Shown here: positions 27,749-36,867 of the stretch, piece by piece | Layout of the letters: the number at the start of each line of letters is the position of its first letter | Numbering within the stretch: the stretch's first letter is position 1 | Origin: Streptomyces avidinii | GTDB taxonomy: Bacteria > Actinomycetota > Actinomycetes > Streptomycetales > Streptomycetaceae | Direction: 5' to 3' | DNA length: 64,000 nt | Assembly: GCF_014650695.1 (NCBI RefSeq) | Contig: NZ_BMVL01000001.1 | Location: 207,563-271,562 of the forward strand | Position numbers and translations under genes: made by a program | Notes under the pieces: model-generated | What the model was told of the DNA's origin: nothing | The model's database searches: none | What the model saw: only the letters and a program-made list of their open reading frames with translations

Positions 27749-29110
27749 TTACGAAACGCGCGAAAGCCGCTTCAGCAACAAAGCGGACGTCACCGGCCGC
27801 GCACCCGCCTTGGCCACCCCGTCGGCGACCTCCCGGTCCGTGGAGACCACGACCACCGGCCGGCCGGACGGCTCCGCGCGCACCAGCTGGCGGATCAGCT
27901 CGTCCGCCGTCACCCCGGCCTTCGAGAACAGCACCCGCACCCCGCGCGGCGGCGCGAGCAGCACCGGGGCCGCCAGCTCCGCCCCGTCGAAGACACAGGT
28001 CATCTCCGCGCCCGTCTGCGCCGCCAGCATCGACAGCCCGCCGAGCAGCCGCAGCCGCTGCTTCTCCAGCGGCATCGTCGGATAACCCGTCTTGGTCACG
28101 TTGTAGCCGTCGACCACCAGATGGGCCTGCGGCAGCGCCAACAGCTGGTCCAGCAACGCCGGATCGGTCTCCGAGAGGGCACGCGCCGCGATGTCCTTCG
28201 GCGTCATCCGGCCCGGCTCCACCGCGTCCACCGTGTCGGCCGGCCGCGTCGAGACCGGCGGCAGGGCCAGCTCCCGGCGCAGCCCCTGGGCGGCGTCCAG
28301 CACCGTGTCCAGCAACAGCCGCAGCCGCATGTCCTCGATGCTGCGCCCCTCACGGGTGGCCCGGCGCGAGGTCTCCAGCGCCGTCTCCACCTCCGCGAGA
28401 CGGGACTTGAGCCGCCGGCTCTCGCTCTCGGCCGCCGCCACCCGGGCGGCAGCGTCACCGCGGATCCCGTCGATCTCCGCATTCACCTTGCGCAGGGCCG
28501 CATCACCCCGCTTGACGTCGCTCAGGGCGCTGCGCAGCTTGCGCTGAAGCGATTCCGCTTCCTTGCGGGACGCGTCCAGCTCGACCCGTACCTGCTCCCC
28601 GCCCGCGCGCTGCAGCTCCCGTACGTGGGCCAGCTCCTCGCGCAGCCGCTCCAGCTCGCGCCGGGTCTCCTCGCCCACCCGCTCGGCGTCGGCGCGCTGC
28701 GCCTCCTCGCCCGCGGCGGCCACCAGCTTGACCCAGCCGGCCGGCCGCAGGACGAAGGCGGCGGCGGCCACGTCCAGCGGATCCGCTGCGGCCGGCGGTG
28801 CGCCGGCCTCCAGGGCCGCGGCCAGATCGGCCTGCGCCTCGCGCAGCTTCTCGGCGACCCGACTGCGGAACACGGGGTCGGTCTCGACCGCCGCGGCCAT
28901 GGCGTTGCCCGCGAACTTGGCGCGCCGGGTCGGGGTGAAGCGGGCATACTGACGCAGCTGCGCCGGGAGGTCCGCGACCGTCAGCGCGCCGAAGGCGTCC
29001 GAGACGAGCGCGACGACCCGGCGCCGCACGCCTTCCGGCAGCGGGTGGTCGAGCGCCTCGGCGGCGTCGCCGGCCGCATCGGCCGGCTCAGCGCCGCTTG
29101 CTGGCTCCAC
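27749..29110 (-). CDS. NYN-domain (PIN-like nuclease) RNA-binding protein
   Basis: A 453-residue protein. The N-terminal third is helical; residues about 130-260 form a long coiled coil (EETRRELERLREELAHVREL and following). The C-terminal 150 residues are a YacP-type NYN domain with acidic residues in LVVDGYNVTKTGYP, CVFDGAEL and VVVVSTDREVADG. NYN domains are metal-dependent RNases related to PIN nucleases, so a role in rRNA or tRNA maturation is possible. It is co-oriented with and just after the small zinc-ribbon gene. Confidence 0.88.
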   Translation of the reverse strand: MEPASGAEPADAAGDAAEALDHPLPEGVRRRVVALVSDAFGALTVADLPAQLRQYARFTPTRRAKFAGNAMAAAVETDPVFRSRVAEKLREAQADLAAALEAGAPPAAADPLDVAAAAFVLRPAGWVKLVAAAGEEAQRADAERVGEETRRELERLREELAHVRELQRAGGEQVRVELDASRKEAESLQRKLRSALSDVKRGDAALRKVNAEIDGIRGDAAARVAAAESESRRLKSRLAEVETALETSRRATREGRSIEDMRLRLLLDTVLDAAQGLRRELALPPVSTRPADTVDAVEPGRMTPKDIAARALSETDPALLDQLLALPQAHLVVDGYNVTKTGYPTMPLEKQRLRLLGGLSMLAAQTGAEMTCVFDGAELAAPVLLAPPRGVRVLFSKAGVTADELIRQLVRAEPSGRPVVVVSTDREVADGVAKAGARPVTSALLLKRLSRVS

Positions 29111-29153
29111 AATCCGTCACCCCTACCGTGATCTTCCTGTGGGTGCGCCTCCG

Positions 29154-29393
29154 TCAGGAGTCCGCGCCCGGCCTGTCCACGAGCTCGATCTGGTCCACCG
29201 CGTTGCACCAGCGACAGCGGACCGACTCGATGGTCTCATTGACCACCTCGCGCTCCTCGACCTTGGGCTCCCCGGCGAGGTCCAGGTGGACGTACTCCAC
29301 GACCTTCGACGAACGGGTGACGTCGAAGCGCGTGAGGTTGCCGCACAGGGTGCAGCGCCACCGGGTGGTGTCGGTCGGCAGGGGAACCGTCAT
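29154..29393 (-). CDS. Small zinc-ribbon-like protein
   Basis: A 79-residue cytoplasmic protein of unknown function. Two Cys pairs, CTLCGN near residue 14 and CRWCN near residue 60, could bind one zinc ion. AAGGAG lies about 12 bases upstream of the ATG. It is 43 bp upstream of the NYN gene on the same strand, so the two may act together on RNA; this is inference from position only. Confidence 0.78.
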   Translation of the reverse strand: MTVPLPTDTTRWRCTLCGNLTRFDVTRSSKVVEYVHLDLAGEPKVEEREVVNETIESVRCRWCNAVDQIELVDRPGADS

Positions 29394-29517
29394 CAGGCCG
29401 CTCTCTCCTTCGTAGCTGATTCAATTAAAGCCGTCCGCGCCGCCGTATGCGTCGTCCTGCGGACCGCAGCTCGTAACCCTACGGCCTGCCACCGCTTCAG
29501 GTGGGTCCCCTTGCGTC

Positions 29518-30252
29518 ATGCTCTGTCACATGATCGTAAGGTGGCGGGCCGTTCGCGAGGCTGCCCGGGGACCGGTGGTCACCCAGGCGCTGATCGCGGG
29601 CTGCGCCGTGGTGTTCGTACTCGGCCCGGCCTCGGGACTCAACCCGGTCTACGGGACCGGCGAGGAACTGCTGGCGAACGGGGCGGCCTACTTCCGGCGC
29701 TGGGGCGTGGTCCCGGACGAGCTGTTCACGGGCACCCCGCGGGCTTGGCTGACCCCGCTGACGGCGCTCTTCGTCCACGGCAGCTGGCTGCACCTGCTCG
29801 GGAACATGCTCTTCCTCCACGTCTTCGGCGCGATGGCGGAGGAGCGGATGGGCCGCCCGGCGTTCCTCGCCTTCTACCTCTGTACGGGCTACCTGGCGAT
29901 GGCGACGTACGCGGCGGCCAACGCGGGCTCCGCGCAGACGCTGGTCGGGGCGTCCGGCGCGATCTCCGCCGTCCTGGGCGCCTTCCTCTTCCTGCTCCCG
30001 CGGGCGAGGGTGACGAGCCTGTTCCCGTTCCTCTTCTTCCTGCCGCTGCGGTTCCCGGCGTGGATCGTGCTGCTGTTCTGGTTCGCCCTCCAATGGGTGG
30101 CGGCGCAGCGGGCCGGAAGCGGGCCGGGAGTCGCCTATCTGGCCCATCTGGTGGGCTTCTCGCTCGGCTTCCTCTACGCATGGGCCCGCTATCGGGGTAC
30201 GACTAGAGTGAGGCGACCAGCGACGGCCACCGAGGGAGACAGCCAGCCGTGA
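29518..30252 (+). CDS. Rhomboid-family intramembrane serine protease
   Basis: A 244-residue membrane protein with about six to seven spans. Rhomboid landmarks are visible: WLTPLTALFVHGSWLHLLGNMLFLHVFG (HxxxN region), the nucleophile in GASGAISAVLG and the catalytic His in AYLAHLVGFSLGFL. Rhomboids cut helical membrane substrates; the target here is unknown. An ATG 12 bases downstream (29530) is an alternative start, and neither has a strong ribosome site. Its stop overlaps the start of the next gene as GTGA. Confidence 0.93.
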   Translation: MLCHMIVRWRAVREAARGPVVTQALIAGCAVVFVLGPASGLNPVYGTGEELLANGAAYFRRWGVVPDELFTGTPRAWLTPLTALFVHGSWLHLLGNMLFLHVFGAMAEERMGRPAFLAFYLCTGYLAMATYAAANAGSAQTLVGASGAISAVLGAFLFLLPRARVTSLFPFLFFLPLRFPAWIVLLFWFALQWVAAQRAGSGPGVAYLAHLVGFSLGFLYAWARYRGTTRVRRPATATEGDSQP

Positions 30253-30530
30253 TCACCGCGATCGTGCTCATCAAGACCAGCGTGGACCGGATCCCCGAGA
30301 TCGCCGAGTCCATCGCCGCCCTCGAAAACGTCAGTGAGGTCTACTCCGTCACGGGGACGTACGACCTGATCGCGCTGGTCCGCGTGGCCCGTCACGAGAA
30401 CCTGGCGGACATCATCCCCGGTCGCATCAGCAAGATCCCGGGCGTCGAGGCGACGGACACCCACGTGGCGTTCCGCACGTACTCGCAGCACGACCTGGAA
30501 GCGGCGTTCGCGATCGGCCTGGACGCGTAG
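30249..30530 (+). CDS. Stand-alone Lrp/AsnC RAM-domain protein
   Basis: A 93-residue protein made only of the RAM (regulation of amino-acid metabolism) domain of the Lrp/AsnC family: MITAIVLIKTSVDRIPEIAES, VSEVYSVTGTYDLIALVRV, HVAFRTYS. There is no helix-turn-helix. Such proteins form ring-like dimers or octamers that bind small effectors and may modulate full-length Lrp regulators. The GTG start overlaps the rhomboid stop by 4 bp, so the pair is translationally coupled. Confidence 0.92.
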   Translation: MITAIVLIKTSVDRIPEIAESIAALENVSEVYSVTGTYDLIALVRVARHENLADIIPGRISKIPGVEATDTHVAFRTYSQHDLEAAFAIGLDA

Positions 30531-31117
30531 CGCTGGCTTGGGCGGTGTGGCTCGCGCTGCCTCGCGCCGTGTCCCGGGCGCTGCCCGGACCCGCGCCTCA
30601 ATCGCCGGCGAGGCTGAATGTGCGGGCCCGTGCCTCAGTGGACGGTGTGCGGCGGGGTCGGCTCGGGTCGGTGCGTGGGGCCGTGCCGGGGTGTCTCCTC
30701 GGCTCGGCGCGCGCGGGTGCCTCCCGGCATGACGGGGTGGTCGCGCCTCGTCCTGCGGGGACACCCCGGCACGTCCCCACTCCCCTCCGCCGACGCACCG
30801 CCGAAGCCGGCCGTGGGGCGGGGACACGCAGGAGGGTCCCCGCAGGACGAGGCGCGACCACCCCGTACGGCCATGACGCCGCCGCGCGCGCCGAGCCGAG
30901 GAGACCCTCGTGCGGGGCCCCGACCCACACCCGTACACCGCCAAGCACCCCGCAGGGGCACCGCAGGGGACGGGCCGAGAAGACCCTCGTGCGGGCACCG
31001 ACCCACCCCCCGAGCCGCCCGCAGGGCAACCCGCGCCGGGGCGGCAAATTCAGCCTCGCCGGCGATTGAGGCGCACCCTGAGGGGGCACGGCCGTACGCC
31101 GCAGAGCCGACCGCAGG
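30531..31117. repeat. Gene-free region with three nested perfect inverted repeats
   Basis: No gene is supported here. Three inverted repeats are nested: outer 26 bp (30593-30618 with 31049-31074), middle 24 bp (30693-30716 with 30882-30905) and inner 29 bp (30734-30762 with 30836-30864). All arms are perfect. A direct repeat with AGACCCTCGTGCGGG occurs near 30902 and 30985. The outer arms carry the CCTCAATCGCCGGCGAGGCTGAA module of the extragenic repeat family. It lies between convergent genes, so one role is transcription termination. Confidence 0.8.
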
Positions 31118-32506
31118 TCAGACGGCCGGGACGCAGCGGCCTTCCTCCGTGCGGTACTGCCACTTCGCACCGTCCGCGACGAGTTCCTTCACCGCGCGGA
31201 CGAACCGCTCCACGTGCTCGTCGGGGGTGCCGGCGCCGAAGCTGACGCGGATGGCGTTGAGGGAGCGCTCGCCCGGGGCGGCCTCCGGGGCACCGCACTC
31301 GCCCTGCGCCTGCGGCTCGCTGCCCAGCAGGGTGCGGACCAGCGGGTGGGCGCAGAACAGGCCGTCGCGCACGCCGATCCCGTACTCCGCGGACAGGGCC
31401 GCCGCGAAGTGCGAGCTGTTCCAGCCGTCCACCACGAAGGAGATGACGCCCACCCGCGGGGCGTCGTCCCCGAAGAGGGAGAGGATCCGGACCGCCGGGA
31501 CCTCCGCCAGGCCTTTGCGGACCTTCGCGATGAGGTGGCGTTCGCGGGCGACGAGGTTCTCGAAGCCCGCCTCGGTCAGGGCCTTGCAGGCCGAGGCGAT
31601 GGAGTAGACGCCGATGACGTTCGGGGAGCCGGCCTCGTGGCGGGCGGCGGTGGTGTGCCACTCGACGTCCACGCCGCCGTCCTCGCGCCGGGCCACCTTG
31701 CGGGAGGCCCCGCCGCCGGCCAGGTACGGCTGCGCCTGCTGCAGCCAGTCCGCGCGCCCGGCGAGTACGCCCGATCCGAAGGGCGCGTAGAGCTTGTGCC
31801 CGGAGAAGGCGACCCAGTCGACGTCCAGTTCCTGTACGGAGACGGGGTGGTGCGGGGCCAGTTGGGCGGCGTCCAGCACGATGCGCGCGCCGTGGGCGTG
31901 CGCGGCGGCGGCGAGTTCCTTCACCGGCCACAGCTCACCGGTGACGTTGGAGGCGCCGGTGACGCAGACCAGGGCCGGACCGTAGGGGTCGCGGTCGGCG
32001 AGCGCGCGCTCCAGGGTGGCGACGGCCTCGGCGGGGGTGCGCGGCGCGTTGAGGTAGGTGACCTGCGCGTCCACCCACGGCAACAGCGAGGCGTGGTGCT
32101 CGGTCTCGAAGACGAACACCTGGCAGTCGGCGGGGAGTACGGCGGCCAGCAGGTTCAGCGAGTCGGTGGTGGACCGGGTGAAGACCACCTGGTCGGTGGG
32201 GCGGCAGTCGAGGAACTCGGCGACCGTGACCCGGCTCTGCTCGAAGAGGTCGGTGGAGAGCTGCGAGAGGTACCCGGCGCCGCGGTGCACGCTGCCGTAG
32301 TACGGGGCGTACGCGGCCACGTCGTCCCAGACGCGCTGCAGGGCGGGGGCGCTGGCCGCGTAGTCGAGGGCCGCGTAGCTGACCTCGCCGCCGGTGACGA
32401 GGGGGACGGTGACGTCCCGGCCGAGGACGGCGAGCGGCTCGGCACAGGCGGGGTCCACGGCGGTGGTGGTGGCGGTGGCAACGGCGGCGTTCAGGGATGC
32501 GGACAT
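31118..32506 (-). CDS. SufS-like class V aminotransferase, riboswitch-controlled
   Basis: A 462-residue PLP enzyme of the cysteine desulfurase/selenocysteine lyase superfamily. It has LDYAASAPALQRVWD (substrate loop), STTDSLNLLAA, the PLP Asp in IVLDAAQLAPHH and the Schiff-base Lys in WVAFSGHKLYAPFG. The C-domain has FCAHPLV, where a Cys could serve as the catalytic persulfide residue. Streptomycete homologues are annotated as class V aminotransferases. A SAM-IV riboswitch and terminator upstream place it in methionine/cysteine sulfur metabolism. Desulfurase or cyst(e)ine lyase activity is likely; the exact reaction is not settled. Confidence 0.88.
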   Translation of the reverse strand: MSASLNAAVATATTTAVDPACAEPLAVLGRDVTVPLVTGGEVSYAALDYAASAPALQRVWDDVAAYAPYYGSVHRGAGYLSQLSTDLFEQSRVTVAEFLDCRPTDQVVFTRSTTDSLNLLAAVLPADCQVFVFETEHHASLLPWVDAQVTYLNAPRTPAEAVATLERALADRDPYGPALVCVTGASNVTGELWPVKELAAAAHAHGARIVLDAAQLAPHHPVSVQELDVDWVAFSGHKLYAPFGSGVLAGRADWLQQAQPYLAGGGASRKVARREDGGVDVEWHTTAARHEAGSPNVIGVYSIASACKALTEAGFENLVARERHLIAKVRKGLAEVPAVRILSLFGDDAPRVGVISFVVDGWNSSHFAAALSAEYGIGVRDGLFCAHPLVRTLLGSEPQAQGECGAPEAAPGERSLNAIRVSFGAGTPDEHVERFVRAVKELVADGAKWQYRTEEGRCVPAV

Positions 32507-32683
32507 GGCGGTATCTCCCGGCAGGCAGGGCTGAATGGCTTCGGTGTGCCCGTACGCGGGTACGGCGCTGCGGCCGTCGGGGGTACGGAAAAGTCCTCGG
32601 AGCGATGCGGGGATGCACGGAAGTGACCCTGGTCCGAGGGTGAAGTGGGGGCGGAGTCGCCCTATCGCATTCGCTTGCTCACG

Positions 32684-32723
32684 GAAAACGCTCCTCGAGA
32701 GACCAGGACCCCTGGTGTCGAGG
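32684..32723 (-). terminator. Riboswitch expression-platform terminator
   Basis: On the minus strand CCTCGA-C-ACCAGG pairs with CCTGGT-CTC-TCGAGG around a GGT loop (32723-32694), followed ten bases later by TTTT. It lies between the SAM-IV aptamer and the SufS-like gene, 180 bp before the gene start. Confidence 0.65.
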
Positions 32724-32729
32724 GATCCG

Positions 32730-32840
32730 CGCTTGCCGTAGGCCTTGCTGCCTACGACCTGGTCATCACCCGGGGCACCCCGCCACGGAAGGAGGGTTGC
32801 CGGACAGCAAGCCGGGGCCTAAACGCTGTCACTCGTGACC
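32730..32840 (-). ncRNA. SAM-IV riboswitch
   Basis: On the minus strand the aptamer core runs from GGTCACGAGTGACAGC to GGGTGATGACC (32840-32761). The inner core has GCCCCGGCTTGCTGTCCGGC, AACCCTCC and GCGGGGTGCCCCGGG, the SAM-I/SAM-IV shared binding site with SAM-IV peripheral features. P1 pairs GGTCA with TGACC. The 3' hairpin GTAGGC-N6-GCCTAC (32755-32738) fits the extra SAM-IV stem and could form the outer pseudoknot. High SAM should favour the following terminator and turn off the SufS-like gene. Confidence 0.88.
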
Positions 32841-32876
32841 TGTCCAGCATCCTGCCACAAGATCACGCGAACGCAA

Positions 32877-32905
32877 GACCCCGGTCCGCATGGTGGACCG
32901 GGGTC
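32877..32905 (-). terminator. Terminator of trpD
   Basis: A perfect 11-bp stem (32877-32887 with 32895-32905) with a 7-base loop lies 25 bp after the trpD stop and just before the SAM-IV leader. Confidence 0.85.
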
Positions 32906-32930
32906 AGCGTTTTCGCGCCGTTCTCGCCGT

Positions 32931-33995
32931 CTAGGCGTTGCTGGCCGCCACCCAGCGCTCCAGGACGGCCCGGGCGGCACCCGAGTCGATCGACTCCGCC
33001 GCGCGGGCCATGCCGGCCGCGATCTGCTCCTCCAGGGTGCCCGCGGCGGGGTCCAGGGCCACCAGGGCCGCCGCCGAGTTCAGCAGTACGGCGTCGCGGA
33101 CCGGGCCGGTCTCCCCCGCCAGCAGGCGGCGGGCCACGTCCGCGTTGTAGGAGGGGTCCCCACCGGCCAGGGCGGAGACGTCGACCAGGGAGATGCCCAC
33201 GTCACGCGGGTCGAAGGTCTGCTCGGCGACCTTGCCGTCGCGGACCCACCAGATCCGCGAGGTCGAGGCCGTGGTCAGTTCGTCCAGGCCGTCGTCGCCG
33301 CGGAAGACGAGCGCGGAGGAGCCCCGCTCGGCGAGGACGCCCGCGACGATCGGGGCCATCCGGGGGTCGGCCACGCCCGAGGCCTGGGCCCGTACCCGGG
33401 CCGGGTTGGTCAGCGGGCCGAGGATGTTGAAGGTGGTGCGGATGCCGAGCTCCTTGCGGGCGGCCGCCACGTGGCGCAGTGCCGGGTGGAACTTCACCGC
33501 GAAGCAGAAGGTGATGCCGGCCTCCTCGGCGACCTCGACGACCCGCGCCGTGCTGAGGTCGAGGTTGACGCCGAGCTTCTCCAGGACGTCCGAGGACCCG
33601 CTCGCGGAGGAAGCCGCCCGGTTTCCGTGCTTGACGACCTTGGCTCCGGTGCCGGCCACCACGATCGCGGACATCGTGGAGATGTTCACCGTTTTGGCCC
33701 CGTCGCCGCCGGTGCCGACGATGTCCACCGTGCGGCCCGGCACCTCGATCAGGTTGGCGTGCGCGTACATCGCCCGCACGAGGCCGTTGATCTCCTCGAC
33801 GGTCTCCCCCTTGGCCCGCAGCGCGACGGTGAAGCCGGCGATCTGGGCGTCGGTGGCCTCCCCGCGCATGATCCGGTCCATCGCCCAGGCGGTGTCCTCG
33901 GCGCGCAGGTCCCGGCCGGTCAGCAGAGCGTCGAGAACGCCCGGCCAGCCACGGGCCGCCACGCTGTCGCCGCCTGCCGGGGTCGCAACGTTCAT
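32931..33995 (-). CDS. trpD: Anthranilate phosphoribosyltransferase
   Basis: A 354-residue enzyme transferring the phosphoribosyl group of PRPP to anthranilate, the second dedicated step of tryptophan synthesis. The PRPP loop [49 protein letters not shown] and [11 protein letters not shown] are intact. Start at ATG 33995 is supported by CAGGAG upstream. It stands alone, 26 kb from trpEG, so the trp genes are scattered as usual in streptomycetes. It follows the qcr terminator on the same strand. Confidence 0.96.
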   Translation of the reverse strand: MNVATPAGGDSVAARGWPGVLDALLTGRDLRAEDTAWAMDRIMRGEATDAQIAGFTVALRAKGETVEEINGLVRAMYAHANLIEVPGRTVDIVGTGGDGAKTVNISTMSAIVVAGTGAKVVKHGNRAASSASGSSDVLEKLGVNLDLSTARVVEVAEEAGITFCFAVKFHPALRHVAAARKELGIRTTFNILGPLTNPARVRAQASGVADPRMAPIVAGVLAERGSSALVFRGDDGLDELTTASTSRIWWVRDGKVAEQTFDPRDVGISLVDVSALAGGDPSYNADVARRLLAGETGPVRDAVLLNSAAALVALDPAAGTLEEQIAAGMARAAESIDSGAARAVLERWVAASNA

Positions 33996-34086
33996 GGTCC
34001 GCTCCTGCTGTTGGTGGGCCGTGCCCATGCTCTGCCGCCCACGTCGAATGGGTCCGGGTTCAGCCTATCCAGCCCCGGTTACGGCA

Positions 34087-34119
34087 AAGAGCCCCGTCCG
34101 GAGTCCGGACGGGGCTCTT
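34087..34119 (-). terminator. Terminator of the qcr operon
   Basis: A perfect 15-bp stem (34087-34101 with 34105-34119), 3-base loop, placed 65 bp after the qcrB stop. Confidence 0.88.
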
Positions 34120-34183
34120 GCCGTGGCGACACCAGGACTGACCGAAATCAGTCCCTCATGCGGTCATGCGTGGCGCGCGGGGA

Positions 34184-35812
34184 TCAGTGGTGGCCGTGGC
34201 CGGACTGAATCTCCTTGTATTCCTCCACCGTGGGCTTCGGAATCTGGTTGTTCTCGCCGTAGAAGCCCTTGCTGAGCTTCGCGCGGAGCTTCTCCGTGGC
34301 CTTCACCTTGCGCTCGACACCGTTCTCGTCGACCGTCGGGCCGATCTCGATCGGCTTGTACTGCTCGTGCGCGGTGAGGGTGTGCAGCTTGCCCTGCGGG
34401 AGCGGCTCGTGGACCTCGACGAACTCACCGTGCGGCAGACGCTTGATGATGCCGGTCTCGCGACCGTGCAGCACCTTGTCGTGGTCCCGGCGCTGGAGGC
34501 CGAGGCAGATCCGCTTGGTGACGATGAAGGCGAGGACCGGGACGACGAAGAAGCCGATCCGGACGAACCAGGTGATCGAGTTGATCGAGAGGTGGAAGTA
34601 CTGCGCGAACATGTCGTTTCCACCGCCGATCAGGAGCACGATGTACTCCGCGATCCAGGCGACACCGAAGGCCGTACGGGTCGGGACGTTGCGCGGGCGG
34701 TCCAGGATGTGGTGCTCGCGCTTGTCCCCGGTGACCCAGGACTCGATGAAGGGCCAGACGGCGATCGCGCCGAGCACCAGCGGGAAGAGCAGCAGCGGGA
34801 TGAACACGCCCAGGACGAGCGTGTGGCCCCACAGGTTGATCTCCCAGCCGGGCATGGCTCGGATCAGGCCTTCCGGCATACCCATGTACCAGTCGGGCTG
34901 CGCACCGGTGGACACGTGGTCCGGGCGGTACGGGCCGAGGGCCCAGATCGGGTTGATCGAGGCGATCGCCGCGACGGCCGCGATGACACCGAAGACCAGG
35001 AAGAAGAAGCCTCCGGCCTTGGCCATGTAGACCGGCAGCAGCGGCATGCCGACGACGTTGTTGTTCGTCTTGCCGGGACCCGCGTACTGGGTGTGCTTGT
35101 GGTAGAAGACCAGGATCAGGTGGGCCACGAGCAGGCCCATCATGATGCCGGGCAGCAGCAGGATGTGCACCGAGTAGAACCGCGCGACGAAGTCGCCGCC
35201 CGGGAACTCCCCGCCGAACAGGAACATCGACAGGTACGTGCCGACGACCGGGACGGACAGGATGGCGCCCTGCATGAAGCGGACACCGGTACCCGAGAGC
35301 AGGTCGTCCGGCAGCGAGTAACCGGTGAAGCCGGTGAACATGCCGAGGACCAGCAGCAGGAAGCCGAAGATCCAGTTGACCTCACGGGGCTTGCGGAACG
35401 CGCCGGTGAAGAAGACGCGCATCATGTGCACGATCATCGCCGCGACGAAGATCAGTGCCGCCCAGTGGTGGATCTGACGGATCAGCAGGCCACCGCGGAC
35501 GTCGAAGCTGATGTCCAGCGTCGAGGCGAAGGCCTCGGACATCATGACGCCCTGCATCGGCACGTACGAGCCGTGGTACACGACCTCGTTCATGCTCGGG
35601 TGGAAGAACAGCGTCAGGTACACACCCGTGAGGATGATGATGATGAAGCTGTAGAGGCAGATCTCACCCAGCATGAAGGACCAGTGGTCCGGGAAGATCT
35701 TGCGCATGTTGGCCTTGGCGAGGCTGTAGATGCCCAGGCGGCCGTCCGCCCAGTCCGCTACTCGCTCGCCGGCAGGCGCTTTGCGCGCTTTGGTGTCAGA
35801 GGCAGTGCTCAT
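34184..35812 (-). CDS. qcrB: Cytochrome bc1 complex cytochrome b subunit
   Basis: A 542-residue multi-span protein that carries the two b haems and the quinol sites of complex III. Recognised parts are WSFMLGEICLYSFIIIILTG, RGGLLIRQIHHWAALIFVAAMIVHMMRVFFTGAFRKPREVNW (haem His residues), GYSLPDDLLSGTG and GPYRPDHVSTGAQPDWYMG. The last 100 residues are a charged cytoplasmic extension typical of actinobacterial QcrB. The ATG overlaps the qcrA stop (ATGA), giving the order qcrC-qcrA-qcrB. This subunit forms the bcc-aa3 supercomplex with the Cta proteins encoded nearby. Confidence 0.98.
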   Translation of the reverse strand: MSTASDTKARKAPAGERVADWADGRLGIYSLAKANMRKIFPDHWSFMLGEICLYSFIIIILTGVYLTLFFHPSMNEVVYHGSYVPMQGVMMSEAFASTLDISFDVRGGLLIRQIHHWAALIFVAAMIVHMMRVFFTGAFRKPREVNWIFGFLLLVLGMFTGFTGYSLPDDLLSGTGVRFMQGAILSVPVVGTYLSMFLFGGEFPGGDFVARFYSVHILLLPGIMMGLLVAHLILVFYHKHTQYAGPGKTNNNVVGMPLLPVYMAKAGGFFFLVFGVIAAVAAIASINPIWALGPYRPDHVSTGAQPDWYMGMPEGLIRAMPGWEINLWGHTLVLGVFIPLLLFPLVLGAIAVWPFIESWVTGDKREHHILDRPRNVPTRTAFGVAWIAEYIVLLIGGGNDMFAQYFHLSINSITWFVRIGFFVVPVLAFIVTKRICLGLQRRDHDKVLHGRETGIIKRLPHGEFVEVHEPLPQGKLHTLTAHEQYKPIEIGPTVDENGVERKVKATEKLRAKLSKGFYGENNQIPKPTVEEYKEIQSGHGHH

Positions 35813-36867
35813 CCGCGCTCCCAGAATGCAGGACCGACGGGCTCTTCGAAGTCGCCGAGCGCTTCGAGGAAGCCTTCGTCATTCACGCCGATCCGCAGCT
35901 GCGGAAGCGCGTGACCGGCCGGGCCGAAGATGACACGGGCGCCGTCGGAGAGGTCGAAGGTGGACTGGTGGCACGGGCAGAGCACGTGGTGCGTCTGCTG
36001 CTCGTACAGGCTGATCGGGCAGCCGACGTGGGTGCAGATCTTGGAGTAGGCCACGATCCCGTCGTGGGACCACTCCAGTTCCTGCTTGTCCTTGATGTCG
36101 TCCGGCTGAATGCGGACGATCATCAGGGCGGCCTTGGCGATCTGGACCTGGAAGTCGTGCTGCTCCTCCTCCAGGCCTTCCGGCATGGCGAAGGTCAGCG
36201 AACCGACGAGGACGTCCTCGGGACGCAGCGGCTCCATCGTGTTCTGGTTGATGAGCAGCTTGCCCTTGGCCCACAGGGTCTTGCGCAGCTTCTCCTCGGG
36301 CAGCGGGCCCAGGTCGCGCATGATCATGACGGCGGACAGCGGCAGCATGGCCAGCGCGCCCAGCATCGTGTTGCGGATCAGCGGACGCCGGCCGATGCCG
36401 GACTCGTTCGCACCGTCCGCGAAGTCCTGCAGGACCTTGGCCTTGACCTCCGCCGGGGCGGCGATCTCGTGGCGGTCGTCGGCGACCTCGACGTCGGACA
36501 TCAGGGTGCGGGCCCAGTGGACCGCGCCCGCGCCGATGCAGAAGAGGGCCGCGCCCAGCGTCATGCCCAGGGAGAAGTTGAGCGCGCTGACCTTCCCGAT
36601 GGGGAAGATGTACACGATCTTGTCGACCGGGAAGATCACGTAGGACGCGATGAAGCCGATCGTGGCCAGCATCGACAGCGTGAAGAGCATCGCGACGGTG
36701 CGCTCGGAGCGCTTCGCCGCCCGCTCGTCGATGTCCTGGATGCGCGGCTTGTGGACCGGCAGGCCCGGGTCCGCGAACGGGTCGTCCGCGACCGCTACGC
36801 CACCGTGGTGGGCGTCGCCCTGCTCGGTCGGCAGGTGCTTGTCTTCGGGAATCTCTTGGCTACTCAT
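35809..36867 (-). CDS. qcrA: Cytochrome bc1 complex Rieske iron-sulfur subunit
   Basis: A 352-residue Rieske protein. Residues 1-50 are hydrophilic and followed by about three membrane spans, the actinobacterial arrangement, instead of the single anchor of mitochondrial forms. The [2Fe-2S] ligands are in CTHVGCPISLYEQQ and CPCHQSTFD near residues 285-310. It accepts electrons from quinol and passes them to cytochrome c of QcrC. It overlaps qcrC and qcrB by 4 bp on each side. Confidence 0.98.
   Translation of the reverse strand: MSSQEIPEDKHLPTEQGDAHHGGVAVADDPFADPGLPVHKPRIQDIDERAAKRSERTVAMLFTLSMLATIGFIASYVIFPVDKIVYIFPIGKVSALNFSLGMTLGAALFCIGAGAVHWARTLMSDVEVADDRHEIAAPAEVKAKVLQDFADGANESGIGRRPLIRNTMLGALAMLPLSAVMIMRDLGPLPEEKLRKTLWAKGKLLINQNTMEPLRPEDVLVGSLTFAMPEGLEEEQHDFQVQIAKAALMIVRIQPDDIKDKQELEWSHDGIVAYSKICTHVGCPISLYEQQTHHVLCPCHQSTFDLSDGARVIFGPAGHALPQLRIGVNDEGFLEALGDFEEPVGPAFWERG

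Noticed and set aside
32507..32690. Small leader ORFs between the SAM-IV riboswitch and the SufS-like gene
   Set aside because: Short frames such as one starting at the GTG near 32618 are Arg/Pro-rich and lack a ribosome site.
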